A stretch of 16,715 nt of DNA from NCBI GenBank assembly GCA_012963185.1, contig DTWD01000444.1:1-16715 (forward strand), in the 5' to 3' direction. A program made the translations under genes and the position numbers. The notes under the pieces were generated by a model, which made no database searches, was not told the origin of the DNA, and saw only the letters and a list, made by a program, of their open reading frames with translations. The stretch comes from Acidobacteriota bacterium. GTDB lineage: Bacteria > Acidobacteriota > Vicinamibacteria > Vicinamibacterales > UBA8438. This document shows, piece after piece, positions 1 through 7,046 of this stretch (positions within the stretch are counted from its first letter, which is position 1; every line of letters starts with the position of its first letter).

Positions 1-714
1 CCCTTCACTTTTTGCGATTGTGTGATTCGTATTGAGATAATCCAGTGGGGTGCCTACGTCGTGAAACGTTGCATTTGTATCAAATACGCGAATAATCCCT
101 GTTTCTTGAGCGATTAAATCTTCGTAAATGCCACCAATCGTCGATGATGGTTCACCGGCTAACAGGTGTGAAAATACTGCCGCATCGGTTAATTGCACGC
201 CGACAAAATGTTTCATTTCAACCGTGCCTGGTCGACTAAATCCCACCACATGACCAGATTCGTTCTGTCGGATGCCACCGTATCGACTAGGAGCCGGGTG
301 CGGGGTGACGGCCAGGGACACATGTGCTCGTGTGTCTAAATGATGTCGATAAAGTGAACTAAGAGAAAGATTGGTCAGCGTGTCACCGTTAATAATGAAA
401 AAACGGGACCCAAGGAGGTCAAGGGCTTGTCGGGGGCCTCCCGCTGAACCGAGCAACTGCGATTCCCACGAGTAATTGACTTGAAGACCCAGGCTTTTGC
501 CGTGCCCGACGACTTGCGTAATTGTTTCTGGTCGGTAATGGAGATTAATTACGGTTCTGCTGACCCCTTGGTCAGCGAGCCATTTGAGTACGCGGCGGAT
601 CAAGGGGCATCCGGCTACTGGCACGGCAGGCTTTGCTCGCACCTCCGTTAATGGCTTGAGCCGTGTCCCATAGCCGGCGGCCAGCACAAGAGCCGCCGGG
701 AGCGTATCACTCAC
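1..714 (-). CDS. Sugar-phosphate nucleotidyltransferase (MurU / mannose-1-phosphate guanylyltransferase-like), 3' end cut by window edge
   Basis: The reading frame is open from a GTG at 714 to the window edge, giving 238 residues with no stop, so the C-terminus is missing. The signature loop LAAGYGTRLKPLT (residues 11-23) is followed by the KP.VPV.G.PLI segment (29-39), a GSAGGPRQA nucleotide-selecting stretch (89-97), NGDT with the metal-binding aspartate (109-112), and FHDVGTP (217-223). This is the NTP_transferase fold that makes NDP-sugars from sugar-1-phosphate. Which sugar and nucleotide it uses cannot be read from the sequence; MurU (N-acetylmuramate-1-phosphate uridylyltransferase), GlmU-like or mannose-1-phosphate guanylyltransferase are candidates. 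The GTG start overlaps the TGA stop of the upstream CYTH gene in a GTGA junction, which fixes the start and implies translational coupling. A kinase of the AmgK type just outside the window would favour the MurU assignment. Confidence 0.85.
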   Translation of the reverse strand, partial: MSDTLPAALVLAAGYGTRLKPLTEVRAKPAVPVAGCPLIRRVLKWLADQGVSRTVINLHYRPETITQVVGHGKSLGLQVNYSWESQLLGSAGGPRQALDLLGSRFFIINGDTLTNLSLSSLYRHHLDTRAHVSLAVTPHPAPSRYGGIRQNESGHVVGFSRPGTVEMKHFVGVQLTDAAVFSHLLAGEPSSTIGGIYEDLIAQETGIIRVFDTNATFHDVGTPLDYLNTNHTIAKSEG

Positions 715-1292
715 GAGCTGAAAACCATGTTCTCAATAGGTTTATTAGTGTTTATGCAGTGTTCGACGTAGAGTTGCCGATACGACCCAATGATGTAATC
801 ATCTGTTGTTCGACCCAGGGCACTTGCTAAACTTCTAATCGTAAGTTCATTCCCTTCTAGTTCAACGAACGCGCCGACCGGCGTTTCATCGATCGCGATT
901 ACAACATCATCTCGTTTAAATTCTTCTCGGTATTTCTGATAGCGAAACCAAACGTTCCATCCTGCTTTCACTAGGATACGAAGAAACAGCTCGCCATTAC
1001 CGATAGTCGTTTCAAGTTCTTCCCGGACCTTCATTACGTCAGGGAGGGGAGGCCCTTTAAATGTGACAGTAGTTGTTTCATAAATGGATTTATTTGTAAT
1101 GTCAGATTTTTCGATACGAACTCGAAGTGCACAGCCCTGATGTTGTAATTCACCATTAGGCAGGTCGAGAAGGTAATCATCTTGAAGTCGTCGATCGCGG
1201 AGCGGGCTTCCCTCAAGTCCATCGACTGCTAAGCGGGCTTCGTTACAGGTTGTGTAGCGAAGTTTGATCTCGCGTTCGATATGTGTGTTCAT
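711..1292 (-). CDS. CYTH-domain protein (class IV adenylate cyclase / triphosphatase family)
   Basis: This 193-residue protein has the CYTH signature ExExK right at its N-terminus (E6, E8, K10), followed by the alternating charged strands of a triphosphate tunnel (for example LRVRIEK near 57-63 and VREELETT near 88-95). CYTH enzymes hydrolyse or cyclise triphosphates: inorganic triphosphate, thiamine triphosphate, or ATP to cAMP. Sequence alone does not tell which; triphosphatase activity is the commoner bacterial role, although databases usually label it class IV adenylate cyclase. No Shine-Dalgarno is visible before the ATG at 1292. A TATACAAT box at 1306-1313 on the minus strand ends 13 bases before the start, so a short or near-leaderless transcript is possible. 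It is separated by 104 bases from the upstream methyltransferase gene and overlaps the downstream nucleotidyltransferase by 4 bases. Confidence 0.82.
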   Translation of the reverse strand: MNTHIEREIKLRYTTCNEARLAVDGLEGSPLRDRRLQDDYLLDLPNGELQHQGCALRVRIEKSDITNKSIYETTTVTFKGPPLPDVMKVREELETTIGNGELFLRILVKAGWNVWFRYQKYREEFKRDDVVIAIDETPVGAFVELEGNELTIRSLASALGRTTDDYIIGSYRQLYVEHCINTNKPIENMVFSS

Positions 1293-1396
1293 GGGAACAA
1301 CATCGATTGTATAGCGTCTAATACGAGGCTTACGGTGAATGAACAGGCAGACTGAAATTTTATAAACAGGGTCGGCGCGAGGGCAGGCGAGGTTTC

Positions 1397-2542
1397 CTAT
1401 GTCGCTCTGATTTTGAAAGACAGGCCTGACAGCGTTGGTGTTCCTATGTCTTTACCAAAGACCATGACCTTTTGTGTGCTACCTAGGCCGCCCGGTATTA
1501 AGAGTGACTTCATCGCAAGACGACGACGAAGCGAGCCGAGGTCCTCAGTTGACGTAGTGGTAGTCGCATGCTCGGCCGCGCCTAGTCCCAGGAGGAAATA
1601 AGTCTGGTCAAGAATACCTAAAGTTGTAGCGCCTGCTGATTCTGCAGCTGTTTTAACGGCAGTAAGGTTTACATGCGTGGTGATATCTCGTGAACCTGGC
1701 TCGATGAGCCATGGTTGTGCCGCTGTTGTGTTCGTGGTTTCGACTTGGTGTCGGAAGTAGGTGGCGACAGTTCCTTGCGAGTGCGTGGCAGAGTACAGTT
1801 CCCGCGCCTCGTGTCCGTAATCAATCAGCAACAGAAAACCGCGGCGCAAAACTCGAACAGCATTCTTGACCCAGGTGACGACCTCGGGTACTACCTCAAT
1901 GCGCCAGCCTGGCTTAATAACAATCTTCTGTTCTTCGATGTGTGCTTGCACACGAGAACTTGACAATGGACCTAGTTGCTCGACAAACGAACCATTGCTG
2001 TCGGCGTCGATGTACACCTCTCTGAGTTCGGTATCAGTCATTACAAGGATATGCGGGGCAAATGCATCAAGAAGTTCGTTGGCCAGAATTACGCCTGTAA
2101 TGCTGTTGTCTGCGGGAAGTGTCGCATTGCTCGAGACAAGTTTTGATCGATGAGATGCGAGTTCTTTTGTTTGAGCTTTTCGAGCGGTTGGGCTGCGTTC
2201 TACAAGATGTAGGTCGATTGATTGATAAAATGACGACTCGCTCGAGGATACGGCATCCAATATGTCGTGCGAGAGGCGTCCGTTGCCCGCGCCTGCTTCT
2301 ACCAAACCAAACCGGCAACTATTGAGATGTCGCCACATTTCGGCGCATTGCGCGGCGAGCAGTGTCCCTAAGGACGATCCAAAATCAACGCTGGTAACAA
2401 AATCACCACGCCGACCGGAACGCTGGTCCGCTCGAGCGTAATAACCGAATTCTGGGTGGTACAAGGCAAGGTCAGCATAGGTGGCGAATGGCAGCGGGCC
2501 CTGTTGCCGAATTTGCTGCCGAATCACCTCCGTAAGACTCAT
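1397..2542 (-). CDS. MidA/NDUFAF7-family SAM-dependent methyltransferase (DUF185, COG1565)
   Basis: At 381 residues this has the usual length for the MidA (NDUFAF7) family. The family-specific N-terminus GPLPFATYADLALYHPEFGY (15-34) is followed by GDFVTS (46-51) and the SAM-binding LVEAGAGNGRL loop (80-90). In eukaryotes the homologue symmetrically dimethylates an arginine of a respiratory complex I subunit; bacterial members are common but their substrate is largely unknown, so the target here is an inference at best. The C-terminal part has a Gly-rich LIPGGLGSTQKVMVFGK stretch near 350-366 typical of the family. The ATG at 2542 lies immediately after the stop codon of the upstream htrA gene with no intervening base, implying co-transcription and coupling. 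The downstream gap to the CYTH gene is 104 bases. Confidence 0.88.
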   Translation of the reverse strand: MSLTEVIRQQIRQQGPLPFATYADLALYHPEFGYYARADQRSGRRGDFVTSVDFGSSLGTLLAAQCAEMWRHLNSCRFGLVEAGAGNGRLSHDILDAVSSSESSFYQSIDLHLVERSPTARKAQTKELASHRSKLVSSNATLPADNSITGVILANELLDAFAPHILVMTDTELREVYIDADSNGSFVEQLGPLSSSRVQAHIEEQKIVIKPGWRIEVVPEVVTWVKNAVRVLRRGFLLLIDYGHEARELYSATHSQGTVATYFRHQVETTNTTAAQPWLIEPGSRDITTHVNLTAVKTAAESAGATTLGILDQTYFLLGLGAAEHATTTTSTEDLGSLRRRLAMKSLLIPGGLGSTQKVMVFGKDIGTPTLSGLSFKIRAT

Positions 2543-4054
2543 TTACTCTTTACGGACCTGCAGAAAGACCCGCGTTTCTTCCCGTTGGACTAGTAGAAAT
2601 GCCGTTCGCCCTGATTCGATCTGACTGAGTTGAGTGGTTGCCTCAGTCGCTGAACTGACATCGGAGCGATTTACACTGAGAATGACATCGCCCGGACGGA
2701 CGTCGCTTTCTTCTGCTGTGCTCCCTCGTTGCACGTTGACGACGACGGCGCCTTCGGTGTCACGTGGAACACCAAGTCGTCCAGCGGTCACCGGCGTCAG
2801 GTCTTGAAGCACTATGCCAAAACCTTCACTGATTTCTTCGGCAGAAGCTCTAACGGGTTGAGTTTCTAGATCGAGGTCAAGTTCGCCAATAGTGATATCT
2901 AGTGTCAGAGGTTCGCCGTCACGAATAACCGTAATGGGGACAGTCGTGCCCGGTCTTGTGGCGACAACATTGGCTTGGAGATCGCCTGTGTCATTGATCG
3001 GCTCACCGTCAAAATCTACGATGACATCGCCCGGTTGCATGTCTCCTTGGTCTGCTGGCCCACCTTCATTGACTGATGAAACCACGGCGCCACGAGGTTC
3101 GTCGAGACCAAGGTCTTCGTAGCCTTCTCTTGTTACCGCTGTGATGCTGACTCCAATAACCCCACGGGTGACCTTTCCGGTCCTTAGCTCTTCAAGCAGG
3201 TCACGAACCGTGTTAATCGGTACAGCAAAACCCACACCGACGTTTGCCCGGCGATTGCTGACGATCGCGGTGTTCATTCCTACCACCTCACCGCGGATAT
3301 TTAGAAGCGGGCCTCCTGAATTTCCGGGGTTAATCGCAGCATCCGTTTGAAGCATGTCAGTCCATCGGCCGCGCGCCGACGGAAAAGGACGACCGATTGC
3401 GGAGATGACGCCTACCGTTACGGTGTGTCCAAGACTAAAAGGGTTACCGATGGCCATTACCCAGTCGCCTGGTGCCATCTGACTAGAATCCCCAAACGTT
3501 GCGACAGGGAGCTCACCTTCCGGTTTCTCTATAAGTTCCAAGAGTGCACTGTCAGTCAACGAATCTCCGCCGAGGACGCGGGCCTCATAGGTATCCCGAG
3601 CGTCGTCACCAAAGAAGTGGATTTCAATCTTGGTGGCATTTTCGATTACATGATTGTTAGTCAGGATAAGACCGCTTGGGTCGATGACGAATCCAGTTCC
3701 AGCCGATCGGACAGTTTCTTCCCTCGGTTGTGGTTGCGGTTGTCCTTGTCCCTGCCCCGGTCCAAAGAAACGTCGAAAAAAGTCGTCGCCTCCAAAGAAC
3801 TCATTAAGCTCGTTACTGGCCTGCTGGGTTTCGGTGCGAATATTGACGACCATCGCAGTTTGAGCTTGTGCGATATCACGGAATGTCGTTGCCGTGAGCT
3901 CACCGGAGATGGGAGCAGTATTTGTCGGCGTTTGAATCGATTGGGCCAAAGAGGCAGGGCTCAAATTAAATCGCGAGGTAAGCACCATACCGATTGCCAT
4001 TGATACGACGGCGATCAGGACGGAAGAAAACAGCGTGGTTCTCGATGTCGACAT
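2543..4054 (-). CDS. htrA: HtrA/DegP-family periplasmic serine protease with two PDZ domains
   Basis: The start chosen is the ATG at 4054, because GGAG lies six bases before it; the adjacent ATG at 4057 is nearly as likely, and an in-frame TTG at 4075 lacks support. The product has about 503 residues. An N-terminal hydrophobic segment (roughly residues 6-26) acts as a signal peptide or signal anchor for export. A trypsin-like domain follows with the triad His135 (TNNHVI), Asp168 (TDSALLE) and Ser246 (GNSGGP), then two PDZ domains (about 295-390 and 405-500). A Gly/Gln/Pro low-complexity linker (about 99-110, GQGQGQPQPQP) lies in the position of the flexible loop before the catalytic core. The family degrades or refolds damaged envelope proteins under stress. 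It lies 70 bases after the M24 peptidase stop and abuts the MidA-family gene, so it sits in the middle of a minus-strand run. Confidence 0.93.
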   Translation of the reverse strand: MSTSRTTLFSSVLIAVVSMAIGMVLTSRFNLSPASLAQSIQTPTNTAPISGELTATTFRDIAQAQTAMVVNIRTETQQASNELNEFFGGDDFFRRFFGPGQGQGQPQPQPREETVRSAGTGFVIDPSGLILTNNHVIENATKIEIHFFGDDARDTYEARVLGGDSLTDSALLELIEKPEGELPVATFGDSSQMAPGDWVMAIGNPFSLGHTVTVGVISAIGRPFPSARGRWTDMLQTDAAINPGNSGGPLLNIRGEVVGMNTAIVSNRRANVGVGFAVPINTVRDLLEELRTGKVTRGVIGVSITAVTREGYEDLGLDEPRGAVVSSVNEGGPADQGDMQPGDVIVDFDGEPINDTGDLQANVVATRPGTTVPITVIRDGEPLTLDITIGELDLDLETQPVRASAEEISEGFGIVLQDLTPVTAGRLGVPRDTEGAVVVNVQRGSTAEESDVRPGDVILSVNRSDVSSATEATTQLSQIESGRTAFLLVQREETRVFLQVRKE

Positions 4055-4124
4055 CATTTTCTCCAACGGGGACAAACGATTATTCCTACTACGTTATCGT
4101 AACCTTTTTGGGACTGCCAGTTCT

Positions 4125-5297
4125 CTATGCAAGCAGTGTAAGTTCGGTTTGTCGGGGGCCAGTGACGCTTGCACGATCTTGGCTGACGTACATATTAATC
4201 TCAGTCCTGACGCCGAATTCTTCAAGATAGATTCCCGGTTCAATAGTAAATCCTGAACCCGCGATCAGACGTCGTTCATCATGTGTTTCATAGTCGTCCA
4301 TGTGGGCGCCGTTGCCGTGAACCTCTTCCCCGAGGTTGTGACCCGTTCGATGTATAAACCGGTCGCCAAACCCAGCATCTGTAATAACAGTTCGAGCCGC
4401 CTTGTCGACTTCCCAACCGGCGATTGGATGGTGCGCCTCAACACGCTCAACGACGAGGTCGACGGCGGCATCACGGGCTGCTCGAGCTACACCAAAGATT
4501 TCAGACACTTTTGGATGAGGGGTCATTCCAGTGTAGCCAACCCAGGTAATGTCTGCATAGACAGAGTCGGAGCGGTTCAATTTACCCCATAGGTCAATCA
4601 GGACTACCTGTTCGGATTCAATGGCGCGGTGTGACGCACTGGTGGGGAGATAGTGGGGGTTGCCGCTATTTTCCTGCACGGCTACGACGGGAGAACAGTC
4701 GGAAACCAAGTTGAGTTCATCAAACCATTCAGCCATCTGTCGCTGAACGTTATATTCGGTTAAGGTGCCGCTGGAAAGTTGATTCCGTATAAAGGCGAAT
4801 GTTCTGTCCTTTACTTCGTAGAGGAGTGCTGAAGCCGTCCGATGACTGTCGAGGGTGTTCGCATCCCAAATTGCTTCAAACTCTTGAATTAAGTCACCCG
4901 AAGACACCGGGGAAATTCCAAGACGACGGAGATGGTCAATAGTGCCAGCGTCAACGCGCGATACGTATGGGATGGCGCAATCGGGCGAGTACTCTATGGC
5001 CACCCGGTGCATGTCTCGAACTAGTGACTTTAGTCCTGTGTTCAGCGTGTCGTACCGCGCATAGATCAATCGTTCTCCAGGTAGATGGGAGAGGCTATGG
5101 CGTTCAATGTCATGCACAAGCATGCGGGGCTCGCCACAAGCAGGAATCAGGTAATACCACCTTCGAGTTGTGAGCTTGTCGGTGTCGTTTAGGCCCGCGA
5201 TGCGTCTTGCGATGGGGTTTGATCCATGGAAATCGTAGAGTAGCCAGCCGTCAAGTTTCCTGTCTCGGAGGGCTTCTTGAATGCTGGCGATATCCAC
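4125..5297 (-). CDS. M24-family metallopeptidase (Xaa-Pro aminopeptidase/prolidase-like)
   Basis: The C-terminal pita-bread domain carries all five metal ligands in order: Asp235 (LIDLWG), Asp249 (YADITW), His320 (GHNLGEEVHG), Glu353 (TIEPGIY) and Glu366 (RTEIN), counted from the GTG start. A GNPHY motif near 212-216 supplies the usual substrate-side histidine. The N-terminal creatinase-like domain begins with a DGWLLYDFHGSNP stretch typical of a cytosolic aminopeptidase P/prolidase group. Such enzymes remove residues next to proline from peptides. I choose the GTG at 5297 because homologous proteins, as I recall them, begin near this point and an AGG lies six bases upstream. A TTG at 5333 would add 12 residues but has no ribosome site. 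It is the first gene of the minus-strand run and follows a long inverted repeat at 5341-5400. Confidence 0.88.
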   Translation of the reverse strand: MDIASIQEALRDRKLDGWLLYDFHGSNPIARRIAGLNDTDKLTTRRWYYLIPACGEPRMLVHDIERHSLSHLPGERLIYARYDTLNTGLKSLVRDMHRVAIEYSPDCAIPYVSRVDAGTIDHLRRLGISPVSSGDLIQEFEAIWDANTLDSHRTASALLYEVKDRTFAFIRNQLSSGTLTEYNVQRQMAEWFDELNLVSDCSPVVAVQENSGNPHYLPTSASHRAIESEQVVLIDLWGKLNRSDSVYADITWVGYTGMTPHPKVSEIFGVARAARDAAVDLVVERVEAHHPIAGWEVDKAARTVITDAGFGDRFIHRTGHNLGEEVHGNGAHMDDYETHDERRLIAGSGFTIEPGIYLEEFGVRTEINMYVSQDRASVTGPRQTELTLLA

Positions 5298-5340
5298 TGG
5301 TTGCCTGCGACTCTCGTTTTCAGTTCCGTGCAATCTGAAT

Positions 5341-5400
5341 GTTCACAATAAGTACGAACGGCTGGCCACGATTGGTGACCAGCCGTTATTGAGTGTGAAC
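5341..5400. terminator. Long imperfect inverted repeat, probable transcription terminator
   Basis: A nine-base perfect arm AACGGCTGG (5357-5365 region) pairs with CCAGCCGTT (5379-5387) around a 13-base centre that can add three further pairs. Outside it, GTTCACA at 5341 pairs with TGTGAAC ending at 5400, and ATAA/TTAT can extend the outer stem with bulges. The element lies between the end of the lipoprotein gene (5436) and the start of the M24 gene, both on the minus strand, where a terminator would be expected. On the minus strand the core stem is followed by CGTACTTATTGT, which is only moderately U-rich, so termination by this hairpin is plausible but not certain. An mRNA-protecting or regulatory role is an alternative. 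Confidence 0.55.
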
Positions 5401-5435
5401 AGCTAAAAACGTTTGGAGACGAAGGAGATTCCGAG

Positions 5436-5993
5436 TTATTCGCCGCCGGCCGAATCCTCTTCGCCTTCTTCTTCTTCAGGCTCAGGGGGAGCTTCAATCT
5501 CGTCCATGAGCGTCGCTAAGATATCGCCGTTCTGGTGAGTGAATTCGTAGTTACTGCGGTCCATCGAGGGTACGCGAGGCACGCGCAGCTCGATATCTCG
5601 TACCTCACCAATCATGAGAGGCTCCTGGAAACGGATTTGGTCTCCAGTAACAGTGTTACCATCCGCGTCAAACCAAAATTCATCAATTTGAAACCCTGCG
5701 ATGGCGTTCTGCGCAACGTTCTTGATACGCATTGACGTGACAATGAAGTCACTCTCTCGGTCTGCTATTGGCTGTGTGTACGTAATCTCGGCGGTGCCCC
5801 GCTGGGTTGTAACCAGCTGAACGTTGGCACTGCTTAGCCGCGCAACCAGTCTTTCAGCAGCAGCTTGGGCCACTGGATCAACTTCAATGACGACTTCTGT
5901 TTCGATAGGGACTTCTGGCTCGCCACCACACGCGGCGGTTCCTATTACCAAGCCCATGAAACCGAACAAAATTAGACGGTTTATCCGTTCCAT
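5436..5993 (-). CDS. Putative lipoprotein of unknown function with acidic C-terminal tail
   Basis: A hydrophobic N-terminal segment (residues 6-18) runs into GTAAC with Cys22, a lipobox that is acceptable although the -3 position is Thr instead of the usual Leu/Val/Ile. Processing would leave a lipid-anchored protein starting CGGE, and the absence of Asp at +2 favours an outer-membrane location by the E. coli rule. The body (about 40-160) looks like a single beta-rich domain, with patterns such as ITYTQPIADRESDFIVTS and IGEVRDIELRVP that suggest an Ig-like or FxLYD-like sandwich, but I do not recognise the family. The last 20 residues are mostly Glu, Asp, Pro and Gly. GGAGG sits eight bases before the ATG at 5993 and a good promoter lies upstream, so this gene is probably expressed on its own. 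The total length is 185 residues. Confidence 0.8.
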   Translation of the reverse strand: MERINRLILFGFMGLVIGTAACGGEPEVPIETEVVIEVDPVAQAAAERLVARLSSANVQLVTTQRGTAEITYTQPIADRESDFIVTSMRIKNVAQNAIAGFQIDEFWFDADGNTVTGDQIRFQEPLMIGEVRDIELRVPRVPSMDRSNYEFTHQNGDILATLMDEIEAPPEPEEEEGEEDSAGGE

Positions 5994-6035
5994 TCTCTAA
6001 TCCTCCCGAAGGCCTTCTCTCAGGGTCGAAGCGGA

Positions 6036-6064
6036 ATTATAGGCCTGTATGACGAAAACACCAA
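6036..6064 (-). promoter_or_regulatory. Probable sigma-70-type promoter for the lipoprotein gene
   Basis: On the minus strand a perfect TATAAT box occupies 6041-6036. A TTGGTG hexamer at 6064-6059, sharing the TTG of the consensus, lies exactly 17 bases upstream. Transcription would start near 6029, giving a leader of about 36 bases before the lipoprotein ATG at 5993 that includes its GGAGG ribosome site at 6006-6002. The -10 match and spacing are good; the -35 match is partial. Confidence 0.55.
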
Positions 6065-6107
6065 ATATTCATTCATGTAAATTTCAAATCACCCCGTTGC
6101 AGGTTTG

Positions 6108-6566
6108 TTAAATCTCCCCATTCCATTCGTCTGGTTCTTGGTTTATCGAGTGAAAAACCTCCATATGCCATTTTCCACCGCCCCAGGGTTCGATTACCTC
6201 AGCTGCTGTGACATCGACTAGCAATTCTGAAAATGAGCGTCCGACGGGGTCACCTTGAAGGTGGTACGCTGGTTTGTCCCAGTCAAACGTTGGGTAAAGA
6301 ATAAGACTGAGGAAAAGGTCATAACCGTCATCAACGACGATGAGCTGTCCACATGGGCGCTTTTGCGTGGAGTGGTAAACAAAGTATTTTTCAGCGCTTT
6401 GCGCTCTGAGATATCGTTTCAGGGCAAACTCGCGTGCCACGACCTCTTCGACAGCGATTTTCTTTTCCCAGCAATCACGACAGTATTGTTCTTGCCCCCT
6501 GGGGTCCGAGGTCTCTTTTGCACCGCAGAGAGTGCAGCGTATTGGGGCAGCTGACGGTGGTTTCAT
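6108..6566 (-). CDS. Zinc-ribbon protein of unknown function
   Basis: The 152-residue protein begins with two Cys pairs, Cys11-x2-Cys14 and Cys29-x2-Cys32 (CTLCG and CRDCW), a clear treble-clef or zinc-ribbon knuckle. A helical, charged stretch follows (about 36-60), then an alpha/beta-looking C-terminal part with VVDDGYDLFLSLILYPTFDWDKP (77-99) and a Trp/Gly-rich WGGGKWHMEVF segment (128-138). I do not recognise the C-terminal domain, so no function is assigned; a small nucleic-acid or protein-binding adaptor would fit the knuckle. The ATG at 6566 has no Shine-Dalgarno. A TAGAAT box at 6580-6575 ends eight bases before it, so the transcript may be almost leaderless. The divergent VOC gene begins only 32 bases away. 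Confidence 0.72.
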   Translation of the reverse strand: MKPPSAAPIRCTLCGAKETSDPRGQEQYCRDCWEKKIAVEEVVAREFALKRYLRAQSAEKYFVYHSTQKRPCGQLIVVDDGYDLFLSLILYPTFDWDKPAYHLQGDPVGRSFSELLVDVTAAEVIEPWGGGKWHMEVFHSINQEPDEWNGEI

Positions 6567-6598
6567 TCAATCAGATTCTAGACTGTTAAGATGCTTGT

Positions 6599-7006
6599 AT
6601 GCGAGGCAGACCAAGCCATAAAGGTATCCGGCATTTAGCTCTCCAAGCGCAGTCACTTGAGGAGATGAAGCATTTCTATACTGAAGTTCTGGGATTTGTG
6701 GTGGAGTGGGAGCCGGATTCGGACAATATTTACCTTACGTCTGGCACTGACAACTTGGCATTGCACCGGTCAACTAGTGTTACAGCCAAAGAGGTCTCGT
6801 CGAGTACGACACTCGATCATTTCGGTCTTCTAGTGTCCAGTCCTGCTGCTGTCGACGCTTGGGCGGATTATCTTCACGGCCAGAATGTGTCGCTTGATAA
6901 AGCGCCAAGGACGCATCGGGATGGGGCGCGTTCTTGCTATTTCTCAGATCCTGATGGGAACCAAATTCAAATTATTTACCATCCGCCAATCAGTGAAAGA
7001 CCTTAG
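6599..7006 (+). CDS. VOC (glyoxalase/bleomycin-resistance fold) family protein
   Basis: At 135 residues this has the length of a single two-module VOC protein. Each half starts with a strand carrying a His (His12 in IRHLAL and His74 in LDHFGLLV), and the end has the family hallmark DPDGNQIQI (117-125). VOC proteins bind a divalent metal and catalyse isomerisation, dioxygenation or thiol transfer, or sequester antibiotics; the substrate here is unknown. The last metal ligand is normally Glu in DPDGN.IE, but here it is Gln124, so the site may be altered or non-catalytic. There is no clear ribosome site before the ATG at 6599; a TAAGAT box six bases upstream would give a leaderless transcript. 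It converges on nadK with a 40-base gap. Confidence 0.85.
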   Translation: MRGRPSHKGIRHLALQAQSLEEMKHFYTEVLGFVVEWEPDSDNIYLTSGTDNLALHRSTSVTAKEVSSSTTLDHFGLLVSSPAAVDAWADYLHGQNVSLDKAPRTHRDGARSCYFSDPDGNQIQIIYHPPISERP

Positions 7007-7046
7007 CCTTCGAACGGTCTTACTGCTGCAAAAATCGAACTCTAAA

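Noticed and set aside
1293..1396. Gap between the MidA-family and CYTH genes as a possible small RNA or hidden gene
   Set aside because: No ORF with a ribosome site and no strong hairpin; only the TATACAAT box near the CYTH start stands out.
3347..4003. 218-residue open frame on the plus strand, antisense to htrA
   Set aside because: htrA has an intact catalytic triad and two PDZ domains on the other strand; the antisense frame shows no domain, no ribosome site and low-complexity Arg/Ser-rich composition typical of a shadow.
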